Positions 25,703 to 34,622 of a stretch of 64,000 nucleotides of DNA are shown one piece after another (within the stretch, counting starts at the first letter, position 1; every line of letters starts with the position of its first letter). The notes under the pieces were generated by a model. That model was not told the DNA's origin, ran no database searches, and was given only the letters and a program-made list of their open reading frames with translations. Origin of the DNA: Nonlabens marinus S1-08 (GTDB lineage Bacteria; Bacteroidota; Bacteroidia; Flavobacteriales; Flavobacteriaceae). Made by a program: the position numbers and the translations under genes. The stretch covers positions 2,347,779-2,411,778 of the forward strand of contig NZ_AP014548.1 of the NCBI RefSeq assembly GCF_000831385.1, read 5' to 3'.

Positions 25703-26406
25703 TGTCGCAATTAACGGACCAGCAAATCGAATCTTTATACAAATTCACAAGACAACATTTTGTAGAATATTACGACCTTCAAACTGAACTTGTAGATCAC
25801 ATGGCCAATGGCATTGATCAACAATGGAATGAAAATACTAATCTAACTTTTGAGCAAGCTAGAGATCGGGAGTTTAAAAAATTTGGTGTTTTTGGATTTA
25901 TGGATGTTTTAGAACAGCGTCAAAAGGCGATGAGTAAGAAGTATGCAAAAATCGTTTGGCAACATTTCAAGGATTATATGAGATTACCTAAAATTTTAGG
26001 TTTTGTGCTCAGCATCTTGATTGCGTATACCATTTTAAAATATACAAGTGTTTCAGAGGAGTTTTTCTTAGGAGCTATAGTTACTAGTGCCATTATCTAC
26101 ATTTCAGCTACTTTTTATAGAAGGAAACAAATTAAGAAGACTCGGGTAGCCAGTGACAAGAAATGGATGTTTGAAGATATTATTTTTAGTCAAGCAGCAA
26201 CAGGAGGTGTTGCATTAATACCCCTACATTTCTATAACATTTTCGGTCGGCTCTCTGGAATTTCAGAAATGAATTCAGTCTGGATTTTGATTTTAAGTAT
26301 GATTATTTGCAGTTTCTACCTTTTCCTTTACATCATGACGGTTGAAATTCCACAGATGGCAGATGAATATCTGGAGCAGACGTATCCTGAGTATCGAATG
26401 GTGTAA
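25702..26406 (+). CDS. Membrane protein coupled to PadR regulator
   Basis: 234 residues. The first about 90 are soluble, with YDLQTELVDHMANGIDQQW and FEQARDREFKKFGVFGF, a helical layout common in proteins encoded next to PadR regulators (DUF1048/HAAS-like). Four or five hydrophobic helices follow (about 93-112, 118-137, 165-185, 193-215). Starts at ATG 25702 inside the padR stop codon. The job is unknown; by analogy it may sense envelope state or act as an anti-regulator, which is inference. Confidence 0.75.
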   Translation: MSQLTDQQIESLYKFTRQHFVEYYDLQTELVDHMANGIDQQWNENTNLTFEQARDREFKKFGVFGFMDVLEQRQKAMSKKYAKIVWQHFKDYMRLPKILGFVLSILIAYTILKYTSVSEEFFLGAIVTSAIIYISATFYRRKQIKKTRVASDKKWMFEDIIFSQAATGGVALIPLHFYNIFGRLSGISEMNSVWILILSMIICSFYLFLYIMTVEIPQMADEYLEQTYPEYRMV

Positions 26407-26420
26407 AGTTGTTCCAGCTG

Positions 26421-27209
26421 CTACTTTACGTCAAAAATGATAGGTAATCCATAAATTACACCTACTGGTTTTCCTTTTTGCCTCCCAGGCTGCATTTTAG
26501 GAAGTCGCTCTATGACTCGGATTGCTTCTTCTTCCAGAATAGGGTGAACTGCCTGGGCATTGATACCTATGATCTCCCCAGACTTATCAATTTTAAATTG
26601 GACGTTGATATTTATTCTGCCGCTTAATCCTATGGGGCCAGCGACTGAAGCTCTGAAATTATTAGAAACATGGGTAGTAATGCCTTTTTGCATGCATCTT
26701 TTATATTCTGCGTTGGTAGTACCTGACTCACAACCAGGGAACACGGGTACTTGTTCAATAATGGCAAAGGCAGTAATTTCTGAAATACTGTCCGTTTCCT
26801 TTTTAATGGACTGCTTCTCTATTTCAAACTTCTTTTTTGCTTCTATTTCTTTCCTTATGTTGATTTTTTCCATGCTGCGGGCAAGGCCCACTTGAGCGAT
26901 AGAAATGGCGGGATCGTTGGGCTTAGACAATTGAATCGCTTTTAAATACGAAGCTTTTGCAAGTTCCAAATCTTCCAGTGCAAAATAAATATTGCCCTCT
27001 AGCATATGAACCAATCCAAGTTTTTCTAATTCCTCAGATGCCATACTCTCTTTGACTAGATCCAGCGCTTTCTCAAAATTTTGAGCAGAATAAGCTTTTA
27101 AGGTTTTGTTCAATAATCGGATCTCTTTTTTATTGAGATCAGGCATTTGCGCAAAGGCTGTAACGCATGTAGAAATAGCTATGCAAAATGTAAGAATGTA
27201 AAATCTCAT
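26421..27209 (-). CDS. TPR-TonB C-terminal domain protein, copy C
   Basis: 262 residues from ATG 27209 with a signal peptide cleaved near AFAQ. Residues about 25-115 are TPR-like helices (EKALDLVKESM, GNIYFALEDLELAKASY). After a linker, the TonB-C-type domain runs from VPVFPGCESG through GRININVQFKIDKSGEI to EEEAIRVIERLPKMQPG and GVIYGLPI. There is no N-terminal membrane anchor of TonB type, so it is probably periplasmic, perhaps a TonB-like adaptor. One of three tandem paralogues. Confidence 0.8.
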   Translation of the reverse strand: MRFYILTFCIAISTCVTAFAQMPDLNKKEIRLLNKTLKAYSAQNFEKALDLVKESMASEELEKLGLVHMLEGNIYFALEDLELAKASYLKAIQLSKPNDPAISIAQVGLARSMEKINIRKEIEAKKKFEIEKQSIKKETDSISEITAFAIIEQVPVFPGCESGTTNAEYKRCMQKGITTHVSNNFRASVAGPIGLSGRININVQFKIDKSGEIIGINAQAVHPILEEEAIRVIERLPKMQPGRQKGKPVGVIYGLPIIFDVK

Positions 27210-27258
27210 AATTTTTTGATTCAATGTGATTGAGCTTTGGTCGTAGTAAAGAGGCTAT

Positions 27259-28053
27259 TTAATTCCAAATATGAACATGCATAGATTCTTTCACAGCAAT
27301 AGGTTTTCCATTTACAGTTGCTGGTTTTAGTTTTGACATTTCTCGTAAGATTCTGATTCCCTCTAATTCTAGCAAGGGATGTGCAGCATAAACTTCAATA
27401 TCACTTAATGTTCCCTCGTTTGTAACAGTAAAGAACGGGTAAATTACGGTAGGTACATTGATTCCAATATCCTTCAAAATCGTTTTATCAAAATTGAAAC
27501 TAATTAAATCGTTTACATAATAATGAAAACATTTGTCGGTTGTTTTTTGATCTTCATAGACGCTACAGCCTGGATAAATAACCATACTGTCCAGACTTGT
27601 TACTTTTTCAAAATTATTAAGATTCACAATGCCACTAGCAACTTCACCTTCAAATGATTGTTTGGGAACTTTTAAATCTTTGATATGATTTATATTTTTT
27701 TGAGATCTTGAAATAGCATTCTGTAAAAAAGTTCTCCGATCATCGGTAATGTCAAGTCCAGTTAATATCTTATAGTAAAGTTTCCTCGATTCATCAAAAG
27801 CCTTTTCAGCGAAGTAAATATTAGCTAATAGAAGCTGTGCGTCAGGTTGCTCCTTCAAATCATCTTTTTCCATAGCTTTCAAACACAGTCTCTTGGCTTT
27901 TTTGAGATCAAGTTCTCCATAGGCAGCTTTTGACCTTTGAAATAATCTAGAATTTAAATCTATGGATTGCGCATGACCCTTATGAATAAGTGCCATTAGT
28001 AAAATAATGGTCAATAATTGCAATCTTTTTATAGTTGGTTTACTAATGCTCAT
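27259..28053 (-). CDS. TPR-TonB C-terminal domain protein, copy B
   Basis: 264 residues, signal peptide ending near GHAQ, TPR-like helices (KAAYGELDLKKAKRLCLKAM, ANIYFAEKAFDESRKLYY), then a TonB-C-like domain starting VIYPGCSVYE and ending LELEGIRILREMSKLKPATVNGKPI. It is more diverged than its neighbours: the final strand is MHVHIW rather than LPI-F. The ATG overlaps the stop of copy A by 4 bp (ATGA). Confidence 0.78.
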   Translation of the reverse strand: MSISKPTIKRLQLLTIILLMALIHKGHAQSIDLNSRLFQRSKAAYGELDLKKAKRLCLKAMEKDDLKEQPDAQLLLANIYFAEKAFDESRKLYYKILTGLDITDDRRTFLQNAISRSQKNINHIKDLKVPKQSFEGEVASGIVNLNNFEKVTSLDSMVIYPGCSVYEDQKTTDKCFHYYVNDLISFNFDKTILKDIGINVPTVIYPFFTVTNEGTLSDIEVYAAHPLLELEGIRILREMSKLKPATVNGKPIAVKESMHVHIWN

Positions 28054-28841
28054 TTTACAAATGTCAAATCGATGGGGAGTCTATAAATGATACTCAAGGG
28101 TTTGTCCCTTTGGATTCCTGGAGATAATGCTGGAATAGTATTTAAAACCCTTATAGCTTCAATTTCTAATAGAGGACTCACTCCTTTTACTTGCAGGATT
28201 TCTAACTTACCTTCACTATTAATTTTAAACTTGGTCTCAATTCGTCCTTTAGGATATGGAAATACAGAACTTATTAGACCTTTCTGAAATCGACTAGTTA
28301 TCAAGTTATTCATGGAAGATTGCATGCATGATTTGAGCATGGCGTTTCCTGATACTAGTTCACAACCCGGATAGATAGGAACTCGCTCAAAAACCTTATA
28401 GTCCTCTGGATTGTACTTTTTTTTGACCTTAGGTGCTAATTTTAAGGAATCTCGATAAAGTTGATCCTCTTTGTCCTGCTCAAAATAATTCAAACGAGCA
28501 GTAGCTCTACCCAGGCTCAATTGACCTATGACCTTTCGTGAATCATTTGAATCTAGATCTTTTATGAAATTGTAGTAAGCAACTCTAGATTCTTCAAAAT
28601 TTCCTAAAGCAAACTCAATGTTTCCTAGTAAGTAATCTATTTCTGAGGTAGGTGATAATGCGGAGTCTTCTGAATCGATATCCTCAAATAGTCGCTTCGC
28701 TTTTTCAAATTTTTGAGAGCGGTAGAGTTTTTCGACCTTTTGAAAATCTTTTTCTATTTTTTTATTTTCAGAATATTTTTCTTGTGAATAAACATTTGAA
28801 ATCATCAGTGAAAGAATCACAAAGAAAAACCGGTAAAGCAT
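28050..28841 (-). CDS. TPR-TonB C-terminal domain protein, copy A
   Basis: 263 residues from ATG 28841, with a signal peptide ending near VYSQ. TPR-like helices cover about 25-105 (EKLYRSQKFEKAKRLFEDI, GNIEFALGNFEESRVAYYN). The TonB-C-like domain begins VPIYPGCELVSG, with GRIETKFKINSEGKLEI and LEIEAIRVLNTIPALSPG. First gene of the tandem triplet, behind a good promoter (box 28857-28864). The upstream TTG at 28859 would lie inside that box and is rejected as start. Confidence 0.8.
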   Translation of the reverse strand: MLYRFFFVILSLMISNVYSQEKYSENKKIEKDFQKVEKLYRSQKFEKAKRLFEDIDSEDSALSPTSEIDYLLGNIEFALGNFEESRVAYYNFIKDLDSNDSRKVIGQLSLGRATARLNYFEQDKEDQLYRDSLKLAPKVKKKYNPEDYKVFERVPIYPGCELVSGNAMLKSCMQSSMNNLITSRFQKGLISSVFPYPKGRIETKFKINSEGKLEILQVKGVSPLLEIEAIRVLNTIPALSPGIQRDKPLSIIYRLPIDLTFVK

Positions 28842-28856
28842 CGTAGCAACTTTTTC

Positions 28857-28887
28857 CAAATATAGTGATCCCTAGAGGCTGTTTCAA
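28857..28887 (-). promoter_or_regulatory. Promoter of the TPR-TonB-C cluster
   Basis: On the minus strand TTG (28887-28885) is followed after 20 nt by TATATTTG (28864-28857), the best -33/-7 pair in the window. The ATG is 15 nt further on. Confidence 0.7.
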
Positions 28888-28925
28888 AACTTAATTCAAG
28901 GTTAAAATTTATACTTTGCAAACCT

Positions 28926-28933
28926 TATATTTG
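28926..28933 (+). promoter_or_regulatory. -7 promoter box TATATTTG for aroC
   Basis: Exact TAnnTTTG box 6 nt before the aroC ATG, divergent from the TPR-TonB-C promoter. Confidence 0.5.
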
Positions 28934-28939
28934 CTTCCT

Positions 28940-30016
28940 ATGGCTGGAAATACATTTGGGACTGTTTTTAAATTGACCACATTTGGTGAGTCTCATGGAG
29001 TAGCGATTGGGGGTATCATTGACGGCTGTCCAGCAGGAATTCAGCTAGATTTTCAAGCCATTCAGCGTGATTTAGACCGTCGTAAGCCAGGCCAAAGTAA
29101 AATTGTAACTCAGCGCAAAGAATCGGATACTGTGCAATTTTTGTCTGGAATCTTTGAAGGTGTGACTACGGGTACGCCTATTGGTTTCCAAATAGTTAAT
29201 GAAAATCAAAAGTCCAAAGACTATTCGCACATCAAGGATTCGTATCGACCCAGTCATGCAGACAAGGCCTACGATGACAAGTACGGTACGAGAGATTATC
29301 GTGGCGGTGGCCGCAGTAGCGCGCGGGAAACAGCTTCCAGAGTTGTGGCGGGTGCCGTTGCAAAACAAATGCTGGCAGGCCTTCAAATTCATGCCTATAC
29401 CAGTAGCGTCGGCGATTTGAAATTAGATAAAAACTACAAAGAACTCGATTTTAAAGAAATTGAGAATAATGCAGTGCGTTGTGCAGATTCCGCTTTCGCG
29501 AAAGCGTGTGAAGACAAAATAATGCAAGTGCGAAAGGCAGGGGATACCATTGGAGGTGTTATAAGTTGCGTGATTCAAAACGTACCGGCATCTTTAGGCG
29601 AGCCTGTTTTTGATAAATTGCATGCAGATTTAGGCAAAGCCATGCTTTCTATTAACGCCGTCAAAGGTTTTGAATATGGTAGTGGTTTTGCTGGAAGTGA
29701 AATGTTAGGTAGCCAGCACAACGACCTCTATGAGAAGGATGGAAGTACCAAAACCAATCATAGCGGCGGTATTCAGGGAGGCATTTCTAACGGAATGGAT
29801 ATCTATTTCAAAGTGGCTTTCAAACCAGTCGCCACGATCATGCAGTCCCAGCCTACAATTGATAAACAAGGTAACGCTACTGAAATGCAAGGCAAAGGCC
29901 GCCATGACCCTTGTGTTGTACCGCGGGCCGTGCCTATAGTAGAAGCTATGGCAGCGCTGGTCCTTGCAGATCACTTTTTAAGAAATAAAACAGCTAGAGT
30001 TAACACGTACTCTTGA
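28940..30016 (+). CDS. aroC: Chorismate synthase
   Basis: Last step of the shikimate pathway (EPSP to chorismate, FMN-dependent). The 358-residue protein has [18 protein letters not shown] (Gly-Glu-Ser-His-Gly 16-20), the [17 protein letters not shown] flavin region, [27 protein letters not shown] and [21 protein letters not shown] 28940 gives the exact family N terminus; the upstream TTG at 28916 falls in promoter-like sequence. A palindrome copy encodes AFAKA at about residues 185-189, in a variable loop between NAVRCADS and [11 protein letters not shown]. Confidence 0.96.
   Translation: MAGNTFGTVFKLTTFGESHGVAIGGIIDGCPAGIQLDFQAIQRDLDRRKPGQSKIVTQRKESDTVQFLSGIFEGVTTGTPIGFQIVNENQKSKDYSHIKDSYRPSHADKAYDDKYGTRDYRGGGRSSARETASRVVAGAVAKQMLAGLQIHAYTSSVGDLKLDKNYKELDFKEIENNAVRCADSAFAKACEDKIMQVRKAGDTIGGVISCVIQNVPASLGEPVFDKLHADLGKAMLSINAVKGFEYGSGFAGSEMLGSQHNDLYEKDGSTKTNHSGGIQGGISNGMDIYFKVAFKPVATIMQSQPTIDKQGNATEMQGKGRHDPCVVPRAVPIVEAMAALVLADHFLRNKTARVNTYS
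29491..29506. repeat. Dispersed palindrome, copy 8 (in CDS)
   Basis: Exact core in aroC, read as AFAKA at about residues 185-189. Confidence 0.95.
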
Positions 30017-30058
30017 ATAGATTTTGATATTTACAAAAAGAAATAATACCCCACTTAC

Positions 30059-31387
30059 ATGAAGAAGTTAGCATTACACTGGCAAATATTAATTGGAATG
30101 ACCTTAGGGATTCTGTTTGGATTTCTAATGATCCAATTTGATTGGGGTAGAGGCTTTGTAGAAGATTGGATCAATCCGTTAGGGACCATCTTCGTTAATT
30201 TATTGAAGCTGATTGCAGTTCCATTGATTTTAGCATCCCTGATCAAAGGGATTTCTGATCTGAAAGATATTGCTAAGTTTCGCAAAATGGGATTGCGCAC
30301 TATTCTAATTTACATTGCAACGACTGTTATTGCTATTACTCTAGGATTGGTATTAGTTAACGTGTTAAACCCTGGTGCTGGAATCTCACAGGAAACTATT
30401 GATAATTTAAGCGCTACTTATGAGGGGAACTCGGACATAGCAGGTAAACTTACTACTGCTGCTGCCCAAAAAGACGCCGGACCCTTACAAGCCTTAGTTG
30501 ACATGGTTCCGGATAATGCGGTAGCTGCTATGGCCAACAATAGCTTGATGCTTCAAGTAATTTTCTTTGCTATATTTCTAGGTATTTCTATGCTACTCAT
30601 AGGCGAGAAACGAGCAGAACCATTGAAGAACTTTTTCGATTCTTTAAATGATGTTGTACTTAAAATGGTAGACCTGATCATGTTGACAGCTCCATTTGCT
30701 GTATTTGCACTGCTAGCTAATGTTGTTGTTAGTGCAGATGATCCAGATATTTTATTGGCCTTGTTGTTTTATGCAGGAACGGTAGTTTTAGGTTTGCTTT
30801 TGATGATAGGCGTTTACTGTTTGATTTTCTGGCTCTACGTCAAAAAATCCCCACTATGGTTTTTAGATAAAATTGCACCTGCACAATTGCTTGCATTTTC
30901 TACCAGTTCTAGTGCGGCCACGCTACCGGTAACTATGGAACGTGTTGAAGAACATATGGGGGTTGAAAAAGAAGTAGCCAGTTTTGTACTTCCTGTAGGG
31001 GCTACCATCAATATGGATGGAACTAGTTTATACCAAGCTGTAGCTGCGGTTTTTGTGTGTCAAGCTCTAGGTATTGAACTTGCATTGACGGCTCAATTAA
31101 CTATTGTTCTCACAGCGTTGCTAGCATCTATTGGTTCTGCTGCTGTGCCTGGTGCAGGAATGGTGATGCTGGTGATTGTTTTGGAATCTATCAGTTTCCC
31201 TAGCGACTTGCTTCCCATTGCGCTGGCTTTAATCTTTGCGGTTGATCGACCTTTAGATATGTTGCGTACAACTGTAAACGTTACTGGAGATGCTACTGTA
31301 GCTTCTATAGTGGCAAAATCTCTTGGAAAATTTGGTGAGCCTAAGGTGGAAGATTGGGACGACAACCTGGATGAGGTGACTTCATAA
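30059..31387 (+). CDS. Dicarboxylate/amino acid:cation symporter (DAACS family)
   Basis: 442-residue inner-membrane transporter of the GltP/DctA family. It has about eight helices, PLGTIFVNLLKLIAVPLILASLIKGI, the serine-rich hairpin STSSSAATLPVTME (about 280-293), GATINMDGTSLYQAV (NMDGT motif) and a second hairpin SIGSAAVPGAGMVML. Substrate (glutamate, aspartate or C4-dicarboxylate) cannot be fixed. It follows aroC by 42 bp. Confidence 0.93.
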   Translation: MKKLALHWQILIGMTLGILFGFLMIQFDWGRGFVEDWINPLGTIFVNLLKLIAVPLILASLIKGISDLKDIAKFRKMGLRTILIYIATTVIAITLGLVLVNVLNPGAGISQETIDNLSATYEGNSDIAGKLTTAAAQKDAGPLQALVDMVPDNAVAAMANNSLMLQVIFFAIFLGISMLLIGEKRAEPLKNFFDSLNDVVLKMVDLIMLTAPFAVFALLANVVVSADDPDILLALLFYAGTVVLGLLLMIGVYCLIFWLYVKKSPLWFLDKIAPAQLLAFSTSSSAATLPVTMERVEEHMGVEKEVASFVLPVGATINMDGTSLYQAVAAVFVCQALGIELALTAQLTIVLTALLASIGSAAVPGAGMVMLVIVLESISFPSDLLPIALALIFAVDRPLDMLRTTVNVTGDATVASIVAKSLGKFGEPKVEDWDDNLDEVTS

Positions 31388-31467
31388 TTTAGCCCAGGTC
31401 GCACACGATTTTTCTCATTTCCTATTCAGTGGGTTGAGTTTTCTTGTAGTAGATAATTGGTGGATTA

Positions 31468-31483
31468 CGCTTTCGCGAAAGCG
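31468..31483. repeat. Dispersed palindrome, copy 9 (intergenic)
   Basis: Exact core in the 195-bp gap between the symporter and the ATP-grasp operon, about 100 bp before the ATG at 31583. Confidence 0.95.
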
Positions 31484-31582
31484 AACAAACCAACAGCTCT
31501 CTGCTTCTAACTATTGCATTTACTTAACATCAATCTATATCTTTTATTCATAGTTTGCGCGTACCAACCAATATCCAAAACT

Positions 31583-32614
31583 ATGAATGTCTGTTTTTTA
31601 ATGTATCCCTGGGAAGAAATTGCGCCAGAAACTGACTCTACTCTTGCCATTATTCATGAATGCGTGAAACGCGGTCATCGAGTAGCTATCGCAACACCTG
31701 CAAACCTTACCATTAGAGATAGTGTAGCCTATGCTTTTTCTAAAATGATACGAAAAATGGACAATGTTCCAGCACAGCAGCGTTCCTTTTACAAACGTGC
31801 AGAACTTAAAGAAAAGATGTTGCCTTTGGCAGGTTTTGATGTCTTAATGATGCGTGCAAATCCTCCCCTGGATCCTATAGCACTTAACTTCCTAGACAGC
31901 GTTAAGGATGATGTTTTTATTGTTAATGATATAGAAGGCCTGCGAGAGGCAAATAACAAGTTATACACCGCATGTTTTGATGATCCAGACAATACCATCA
32001 TACCGCGCACTCACGTTTCTAAAAACAAAGAATATCTAAAGTCAGTAATTAAAGAGAATCCCAGAGAGAAAATGATTATGAAGCCTTTGAATGGCTATGG
32101 AGGTAGTGGGGTGATCATGGTGGAGAAGTCTGCCATGGGAAATGTAAATAGCTTATTGGATTTTTATATTGATAATAAGGATGGAACCACAAACTACATC
32201 ATCTTACAAGACTACATTGATGGTGCAGAGAAAGGAGATTCTAGAATATTATTATTAAATGGGAAACCTATTGGCGCAGTGCGTCGCGTTCCAGGTGGCG
32301 ATGATCATCGCTCAAACATTAGTGCTGGCGGGACTTTTGAAAAGCACACTTTGACTCCGGAGGAAAAATTACTCTGCAAGAAAATTGGGCCTAAATTAGT
32401 AAAAGATGGACTTTACTTTGTGGGTATTGATGTTATCAACGGCATGCTGGTCGAGGTAAATGTGATGTCCCCTGGAGGAATTATACAAATCAACAAAGCT
32501 TCAAAAACAAAGATTCAACAAAAGATTGTCGATTATTTTGAAGAGGAAACCAGTATACGTGTACAAGCACTTGATAGAACCACTAAATTAAAAAGCAAGC
32601 TGATTAATGAATAA
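31583..32614 (+). CDS. ATP-grasp ligase (glutathione synthetase-like)
   Basis: 343 residues from ATG 31583. The N-terminal GshB-like part (NVCFLMYPWEEIAPETDSTL, FDVLMMRANPPLD) is followed by an ATP-grasp domain: KMIMKPLNGYGGSGVIMVEK (ATP-binding lysine and Gly loop), YIILQDYIDGAEKGDSRILL, RRVPGGDDHRSNISAGG and a metal-binding VEVNVMSPGGI. These residues match glutathione synthetases, but partners suggest another amino-acid or peptide ligation. First gene of a four-gene operon; overlaps the next gene by 8 bp. Confidence 0.9.
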   Translation: MNVCFLMYPWEEIAPETDSTLAIIHECVKRGHRVAIATPANLTIRDSVAYAFSKMIRKMDNVPAQQRSFYKRAELKEKMLPLAGFDVLMMRANPPLDPIALNFLDSVKDDVFIVNDIEGLREANNKLYTACFDDPDNTIIPRTHVSKNKEYLKSVIKENPREKMIMKPLNGYGGSGVIMVEKSAMGNVNSLLDFYIDNKDGTTNYIILQDYIDGAEKGDSRILLLNGKPIGAVRRVPGGDDHRSNISAGGTFEKHTLTPEEKLLCKKIGPKLVKDGLYFVGIDVINGMLVEVNVMSPGGIIQINKASKTKIQQKIVDYFEEETSIRVQALDRTTKLKSKLINE

Positions 32615-33446
32615 AATGTCCATACGTAAGATCTTGAGTAAGATCGAGAATGAGGAAACCTTTCACGCAGTAGCTGATGATTATTCCTTTTCCATCAAGA
32701 TTGATGATTACGTCCCATATGTTTGCGCTGCAGTGCATGATGGGCACCATTTTGATAAACGACTATGGAGCAAATGCTTGCATACGGAATATGACAGGTG
32801 GTATGAGGAAGATCCTTGTACTGGCAACATGATTTCCTTATTACCCATAACCATTATCGCGCATGATAGTAGGTTTGAATACGATTTGAACCGTGACCCT
32901 AAGGAGGCTATTTATGAAACTGCCTGGGGAAAGACGCTTTGGAAAACACCACTTTCTGAAGCTGAAAAAATGCGAGCTTTAGAAAAACATGATAATTTTT
33001 ACAGGGTAGTTTTACAATTGATTGTTAAGCTAGAGGAGCAATTCGGCACTGCTGTTTTTTATGATTTTCATTCCTACAATAGGAAACGTTGGGATCGTGA
33101 AGTTCCTGTTTTCAATCTAGGAACCTCAAATGTGGATCAGATGAAATACAATTTAGCAATCACTCAATGGCAGGAAATTCTCAACAATGTGACTTTGCCT
33201 ATTGATCAAAAAGTAACCTGTGCAATTAATGATGTCTTTCAGGGTAATGGATATTTTTTGAAATACGTTACTTCTAACTCGCTGAACTCTTTAGTTTTGG
33301 CCACTGAGGTTTCTAAAATTTATTGCGACGAGGAGACTGGTGTCATTTTCCCTGAAGTAGTGCATACCCTTAAGGATAAATTGAAGTATTACATACAATC
33401 ACACGCACACAGATTTTATGATCGCCACCATACCTATGAATCTTAA
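32607..33446 (+). CDS. N-formylglutamate amidohydrolase-like zinc hydrolase
   Basis: 279 residues. Family marks are CAAVHDGHHF (44-49 HDGHHF, likely zinc histidines), FEYDLNRD (91-97) and FYDFHSYN (DFHSY 153-157), the layout of N-formylglutamate amidohydrolases, which belong to the same broad zinc carboxypeptidase clan as M14 and aspartoacylases. The substrate in this operon is unknown. ATG 32607 overlaps the ligase stop by 8 bp; ATG 32616 is a close alternative. Confidence 0.85.
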   Translation: MNKMSIRKILSKIENEETFHAVADDYSFSIKIDDYVPYVCAAVHDGHHFDKRLWSKCLHTEYDRWYEEDPCTGNMISLLPITIIAHDSRFEYDLNRDPKEAIYETAWGKTLWKTPLSEAEKMRALEKHDNFYRVVLQLIVKLEEQFGTAVFYDFHSYNRKRWDREVPVFNLGTSNVDQMKYNLAITQWQEILNNVTLPIDQKVTCAINDVFQGNGYFLKYVTSNSLNSLVLATEVSKIYCDEETGVIFPEVVHTLKDKLKYYIQSHAHRFYDRHHTYES

Positions 33447-33455
33447 ACTTAATGT

Positions 33456-34622
33456 TTGGAATCAAAAATCACTAAGGAATTTCAAGTAGTTCACGAGATT
33501 GATGACAATATCCACCGGCTGGTGCGTAATCTTGAGTTACTTGCCTTCATTAATCCATTAAACATTGCTCAGGAGCGAAAGAAATTTTTCAAGGAAAAGT
33601 ATAAATACGATCCTGAATTCAAATATCGTAAGGTCCGGTTCGATACTTATAAATTGCATAGGCTGTTTTTTAGCCAGCGATTGAAAGACATAGATGACCC
33701 TATGATACGGGAGCTCTATAAGGATGTAGTTTATACCTATAGCGGTATGCTACAATGTATTGAGACCATAAGTGAACCAGGCAATCGGTTCTATTTCAAC
33801 AGCCTGCGCTTTTACGGCACTCCTACGGATAAGATGGTAGAGAATGCAAAGTTTATCCTCCATCACGATGAGGGCGCTGTAGAGCAAACAGCTTTATCTA
33901 TACCTACTATATCCACCTACGATGCCATTGAATTCTTCAATGAGTACAAGCGTATTTATGACTTTGATTTTGGTATAAAGACGAGTAGCGCGATGAGTGC
34001 AGCTGCCATGGTCTCCAATAAAGACCAAATGCTGATTTTAAAAAAGAATCATTTGTTTTCTCAGCATCAACTTAATGTATTAGCTCACCACGAGATTGGA
34101 GTGCACTTGGTAACCACATTCAATGCAGCAGAACAACCCTTACATATTTTTAGTAACGGATTTCCTAATAATGTAGAAACACAAGAAGGACTGGCGGTAT
34201 TTGCTGAATATATGAGCGGTAACCTTACTGTTTCCCGGTTGAGAGAGTTGGCTTATCGTGTCATAGCCACAGATTCTTTAATTAAGGGGAATGACTTTAG
34301 TGAGACCTTCAATTTAATTCATAACCAGTTCGGTTTAGATCGCGAACGAGCTTTCAATATTGTATTGAGAGTACATCGTGGTGGTGGTTTTACTAAAGAT
34401 GCGCTGTACCTCTCAGGATTACAAAAAATTTATTCGCGATATGAAGCAGGAATGAGTATGGAATCATTGTTGTTGGGTAAATGTTCCATAGAATATGAAC
34501 CAGTAGTGAATCATTTGAAGGAATTGGATTTGGTAAAACCTATATCTTTCCCTTGCAAATCGTTTCAAAAAAACCACAATACTAATCAACGTGTCGAATG
34601 GATCTTAGAAAACTTAAAGTAA
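33456..34622 (+). CDS. DUF1704 / QEGLA-motif metallopeptidase-like protein
   Basis: 388 residues starting at TTG 33456; no ATG exists before the conserved region. It carries an HExxxH zinc motif (His212, Glu213, His217 in HHEIGVH) and the family signature TQEGLAVFAEY (Gln243-Ala247), followed by RVHRGGGFTKDALYLSG. Bacterial members are labelled flavohemoglobin expression-modulating proteins; eukaryotic relatives (MATCAP) remove C-terminal tyrosine from tubulin. Peptidase activity here is inferred from the motif. Overlaps the next gene by 25 bp. Confidence 0.87.
   Translation: MESKITKEFQVVHEIDDNIHRLVRNLELLAFINPLNIAQERKKFFKEKYKYDPEFKYRKVRFDTYKLHRLFFSQRLKDIDDPMIRELYKDVVYTYSGMLQCIETISEPGNRFYFNSLRFYGTPTDKMVENAKFILHHDEGAVEQTALSIPTISTYDAIEFFNEYKRIYDFDFGIKTSSAMSAAAMVSNKDQMLILKKNHLFSQHQLNVLAHHEIGVHLVTTFNAAEQPLHIFSNGFPNNVETQEGLAVFAEYMSGNLTVSRLRELAYRVIATDSLIKGNDFSETFNLIHNQFGLDRERAFNIVLRVHRGGGFTKDALYLSGLQKIYSRYEAGMSMESLLLGKCSIEYEPVVNHLKELDLVKPISFPCKSFQKNHNTNQRVEWILENLK

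Noticed and set aside
33452..33454. ATG at 33452 as the start of the DUF1704 gene
   Set aside because: It is in a different frame; the correct frame begins with TTG at 33456.
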